Shown one piece after another: positions 29,573-31,391 of a stretch of 31,391 nt of DNA (the stretch's first letter is position 1; each line of letters opens with the position of its first letter). Origin of the DNA: Nymphaea colorata (taxonomy: Eukaryota; Streptophyta; Magnoliopsida; Nymphaeales; Nymphaeaceae); assembly GCF_008831285.2 (NCBI RefSeq), contig NW_022204910.1, forward strand, positions 1-31,391, written 5' to 3'. The notes beneath the pieces are model-generated. The model was not told the origin of the DNA. It did not search any database and saw nothing but the letters and a program-made list of their open reading frames with translations. A program made the translations under genes and the position numbers.

Positions 29573-31233
29573 TCACAAAACTGAGCTAAAGAGCTTAGAA
29601 AGCGTCCTGTAAGGCCAGCTTACCTTTATCTCATCGTCTGATTATATTTCCTTGAGTCCCACCGGCTTGCAGTCCTTCTCCATGTTCTTCCATTATCGAT
29701 TGAGCCGATGGTTCAAAGCTTTGCAGCTCGAGTAAATGTACAGTTGCATTTCGGAATCTCTCGTGCGTGATCTTTAATTGAAATTGGAGCTTCCCACAAC
29801 CGTCAAGTAAGAATTCTCAGCCTACTACAGCCAAAGCCCCTTCGCGTGGTAGCTCCAACGTCCTTTATAAAGTGGTCCTTACCGTTTTAAAACTCCTTGA
29901 TGAGGACTTTATCCCCCATTTTTTGCAAAAGAGAGTGTTCGTAGCATCGATACATATAAGGGATATATTTTTTGATCCTGCCACCTCGATAGAAGCTGTT
30001 TGCGCCTGGAGACGAGCATAGCAACTCGACCGCTGGCGTTCGCTTGCTTTCTGTTCCAAGCTGGGCAAATAAAGACTGGTCGATATTGAGATAGCCACTT
30101 GAAAGACGAATGTGATGCCCTTGTCTGGCTGCTTCCAAGAGGATGCTTTTAAACAGCTCATACTATGATGCTTATTTCAACTGGCTCCATTGGATCTATA
30201 TGAATGCTATCTTACAAATGGGAAGAGATAGACTTATTCCCCAGTGACTGCTAGAGGCTCAGCAAGCGGGTCTCCTAGCTATTCAAGCTCATTTCCCACA
30301 TAATCTTAACTCTTAATTGAAAAAAGGCTATCCCTGACTTCCTATCGCACTTGCTAAAACTTCTTGGGAGCCATCGGCTCAACCTTGGCAATACTTGTCC
30401 CTAGCTATTAAGCAATTTGCTGGTTTTTGCTTAAAACCACGCCTTTCTTTGGAGCTTTATCCCAACTGAAAGTTCTTTCCTTCTCGCTTTGGCGACCCTA
30501 ATCAAGCTATTTCAGCGATGCAAGCTGCTCTCTAAAACTTGGTGCATATCTTGACGGCATATAGGCGTATTTCCACAGCTTATAATGCGTGTTCAGTTGC
30601 TATGGAGTCGGCTATTACGAAAGTATTTGCAGATAGTCGAAGAGGTAATCGCTTAGTTCTGAACTGTGGATGCTGAGGTACCTATCTTTGCGGTTCAAAA
30701 AATAGTTCTTCGAAAGATTCGCGCCTCCCAAAACCACTCGGTCGTCAAATACGTATATCTTTTGGTGGTGGACGCCCAAGACTTAGCCAATCACACCCTT
30801 AAACGACCCCATTTTCAAGTATCCAACAGTAGCGTGGCTGCCAACTTCTTCTGAAAACTTAGAAAGGATGCTGAAGGGTGATTATCCATATTCTTCGCGA
30901 TGGCTACGATGATAATCGAATACCATAGCCGACCGCAAATCGGGGCATCTCCGATGTCTCGCTGCTATGTTGGCCAGCAAATGGCGTTCAAGCGTGCCTG
31001 TTCCTAGATAGAGAGAGGAAAGCCCTATGCGAAGGGAGCTCTGATTGATGCTGTTCTGCTGTTGATGACGATCATACATTGAGGTGCAAGTAGAAGTCCA
31101 GAGGATCTTCCAGAACTTGGATTTGGCTTGAATCCACCCTAAAAAAGGGCGTCTGAGATGCGACGCTTGCTTGGTAGAGAGTCTATATATATTTGGAGAA
31201 TGAATGGGTGATTGTACGCGTGAGATGCCTCAT
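29573..31233 (-). CDS. Mitochondrial phosphatidylglycerophosphate synthase (PLD superfamily, PGS1 type)
   Basis: 532 residues after three introns (20, 20 and 22 nt), all in one frame. The start MRHLTRTITHSFSKYIQTLY is a classic amphipathic, Arg-containing mitochondrial presequence. Family landmarks are all present: LSSLYLGTGTLERHLL, the first HKD-type site in VHHQKIYVFDDRVVLGGANL, NYFLNRKDRYLSI, LSSGYLNIDQSLFAQL, and the second HKD site GRWSYHAKGLWLQ, followed by TVVGSSNFNQRSRTRDSEMQ. The enzyme condenses CDP-diacylglycerol with glycerol-3-phosphate, the committed step to phosphatidylglycerol and cardiolipin in the inner mitochondrial membrane. Histidine, lysine and Asp/Asn catalytic positions are intact, so activity is expected. 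The start lies about 70 bp from the right telomere, so its promoter is extremely short or subtelomeric. Confidence 0.95.
29863..29882 (-). other. 20-nt intron 3 of PGS1 gene
   Basis: On the coding strand GTAAGGACCACTTTATAAAG; joins KEFQNG to RWSYHAKGLW and completes the second HKD motif. Confidence 0.96.
30196..30215 (-). other. 20-nt intron 2 of PGS1 gene
   Basis: On the coding strand GTAAGATAGCATTCATATAG; joins VYLFPF to IQWSQLKQASQ. Confidence 0.93.
31056..31077 (-). other. 22-nt intron 1 of PGS1 gene
   Basis: On the coding strand it begins GTATGATCG and ends AACAGCAG. The 22-nt version gives FYLHLNNSINQSSLRIGLSS, matching family spacing between F-Y and the R-I strand. A 19-nt version ending at the earlier CAG is also frame-compatible. 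Confidence 0.8.
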
Positions 31234-31303
31234 TTGAAATGTTATAATGTTAATTATGGCAAAAATGATTTTGATTCAATCGAATACATTGAAGATGATG
31301 AGG
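31234..31303. promoter_or_regulatory. Right subtelomeric spacer / PGS1 promoter
   Basis: About 70 AT-rich bases lie between the PGS1 start and the telomere repeats. Any promoter and 5' UTR must fit here. No clear motif is visible. Confidence 0.5.
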
Positions 31304-31391
31304 TGGGGTTGGGGTTGGGGTTGGGGTTGGGGTTGGGGTTGGGGTTGGGGTTGGGGTTGGGGTTGGGGTTGGGGTTGGGGGTTGGGGTTGG
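31304..31391. repeat. Right telomere, GGGGTT repeats
   Basis: About fourteen GGGGTT units close the window, with one unit of five G near 31377-31381. The G-rich strand runs 5' to 3' toward the end, as expected for a true chromosome terminus and in inverse orientation to the left end. Confidence 0.97.

Noticed and set aside
29488-29900. Plus-strand extension of the SPRY-like gene through a -1 frame
   Set aside because: Beyond about 29570 it is exactly antisense to the conserved C-terminal catalytic part of PGS1, so most of it is a shadow.
1-31391. tRNA or rRNA genes, CRISPR arrays, transposons, prokaryotic promoters or ribosome binding sites
   Set aside because: None found by reading both strands; the telomeres, code and introns show a eukaryotic (ciliate) chromosome.

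Overview
This window is a complete, telomere-capped ciliate macronuclear chromosome of about 31 kb. It begins with CCCCAA repeats and ends with GGGGTT repeats. Genes read through only if TAA and TAG encode glutamine and TGA is the sole stop. Intergenic spacers are short and AT-rich. Several genes carry extremely small spliceosomal introns, almost all exactly 20 nt. C4A2 telomeres with this code suggest an oligohymenophorean-like or related ciliate, but base composition is not as AT-rich as Tetrahymena or Paramecium. I do not name a species.

Layout, left to right. 0-5.1 kb: a coiled-coil protein (-), a small heat-shock-factor-type DNA-binding protein (-), coatomer zeta (+), an unrecognised helical protein (-) and a BPNT1-like nucleotidase/inositol phosphatase (-). 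5.3-12 kb: one giant EF-hand plus triple HELP/WD40 EML-type microtubule-associated protein (-). 12-16.3 kb: a DUF962/Mpo1-like membrane protein (+), a DHHC-family protein whose catalytic tetrad is degenerate (-), a Lys/Pro/Gln-rich protein (+), a GTPase-fold-like protein (+) and a choline-transporter-like SLC44 protein (-). 16.6-25.8 kb: coiled-coil genes on both strands plus a two-finger C2HC zinc protein. 26-28.8 kb: a SHIPPO/ODF3-type protein, a MORN-repeat protein and a short coiled-coil protein. 28.9-31.2 kb: a putative SPRY-like protein with an MGSC acylation start, then mitochondrial phosphatidylglycerophosphate synthase, which starts about 70 bp from the right telomere.

Functionally there is an excess of cytoskeletal or ciliary-type genes (EML, SHIPPO, MORN, many coiled coils) mixed with housekeeping genes for COPI coats, lipid synthesis, transport and nucleotide/phosphate metabolism. 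There are no operons; each gene appears to have its own short promoter, several of them divergent.

Two kinds of frame interruption occur. One kind is fully explained by GT...AG introns, mostly 20 nt. The other is a single-base (-1 direction) slip with no possible small intron. These slips are concentrated in the EML gene and the coiled-coil genes and absent from about half the chromosome. They are most simply consensus deletion errors, but their strand of genes, direction and clustering merit a check against reads and RNA.
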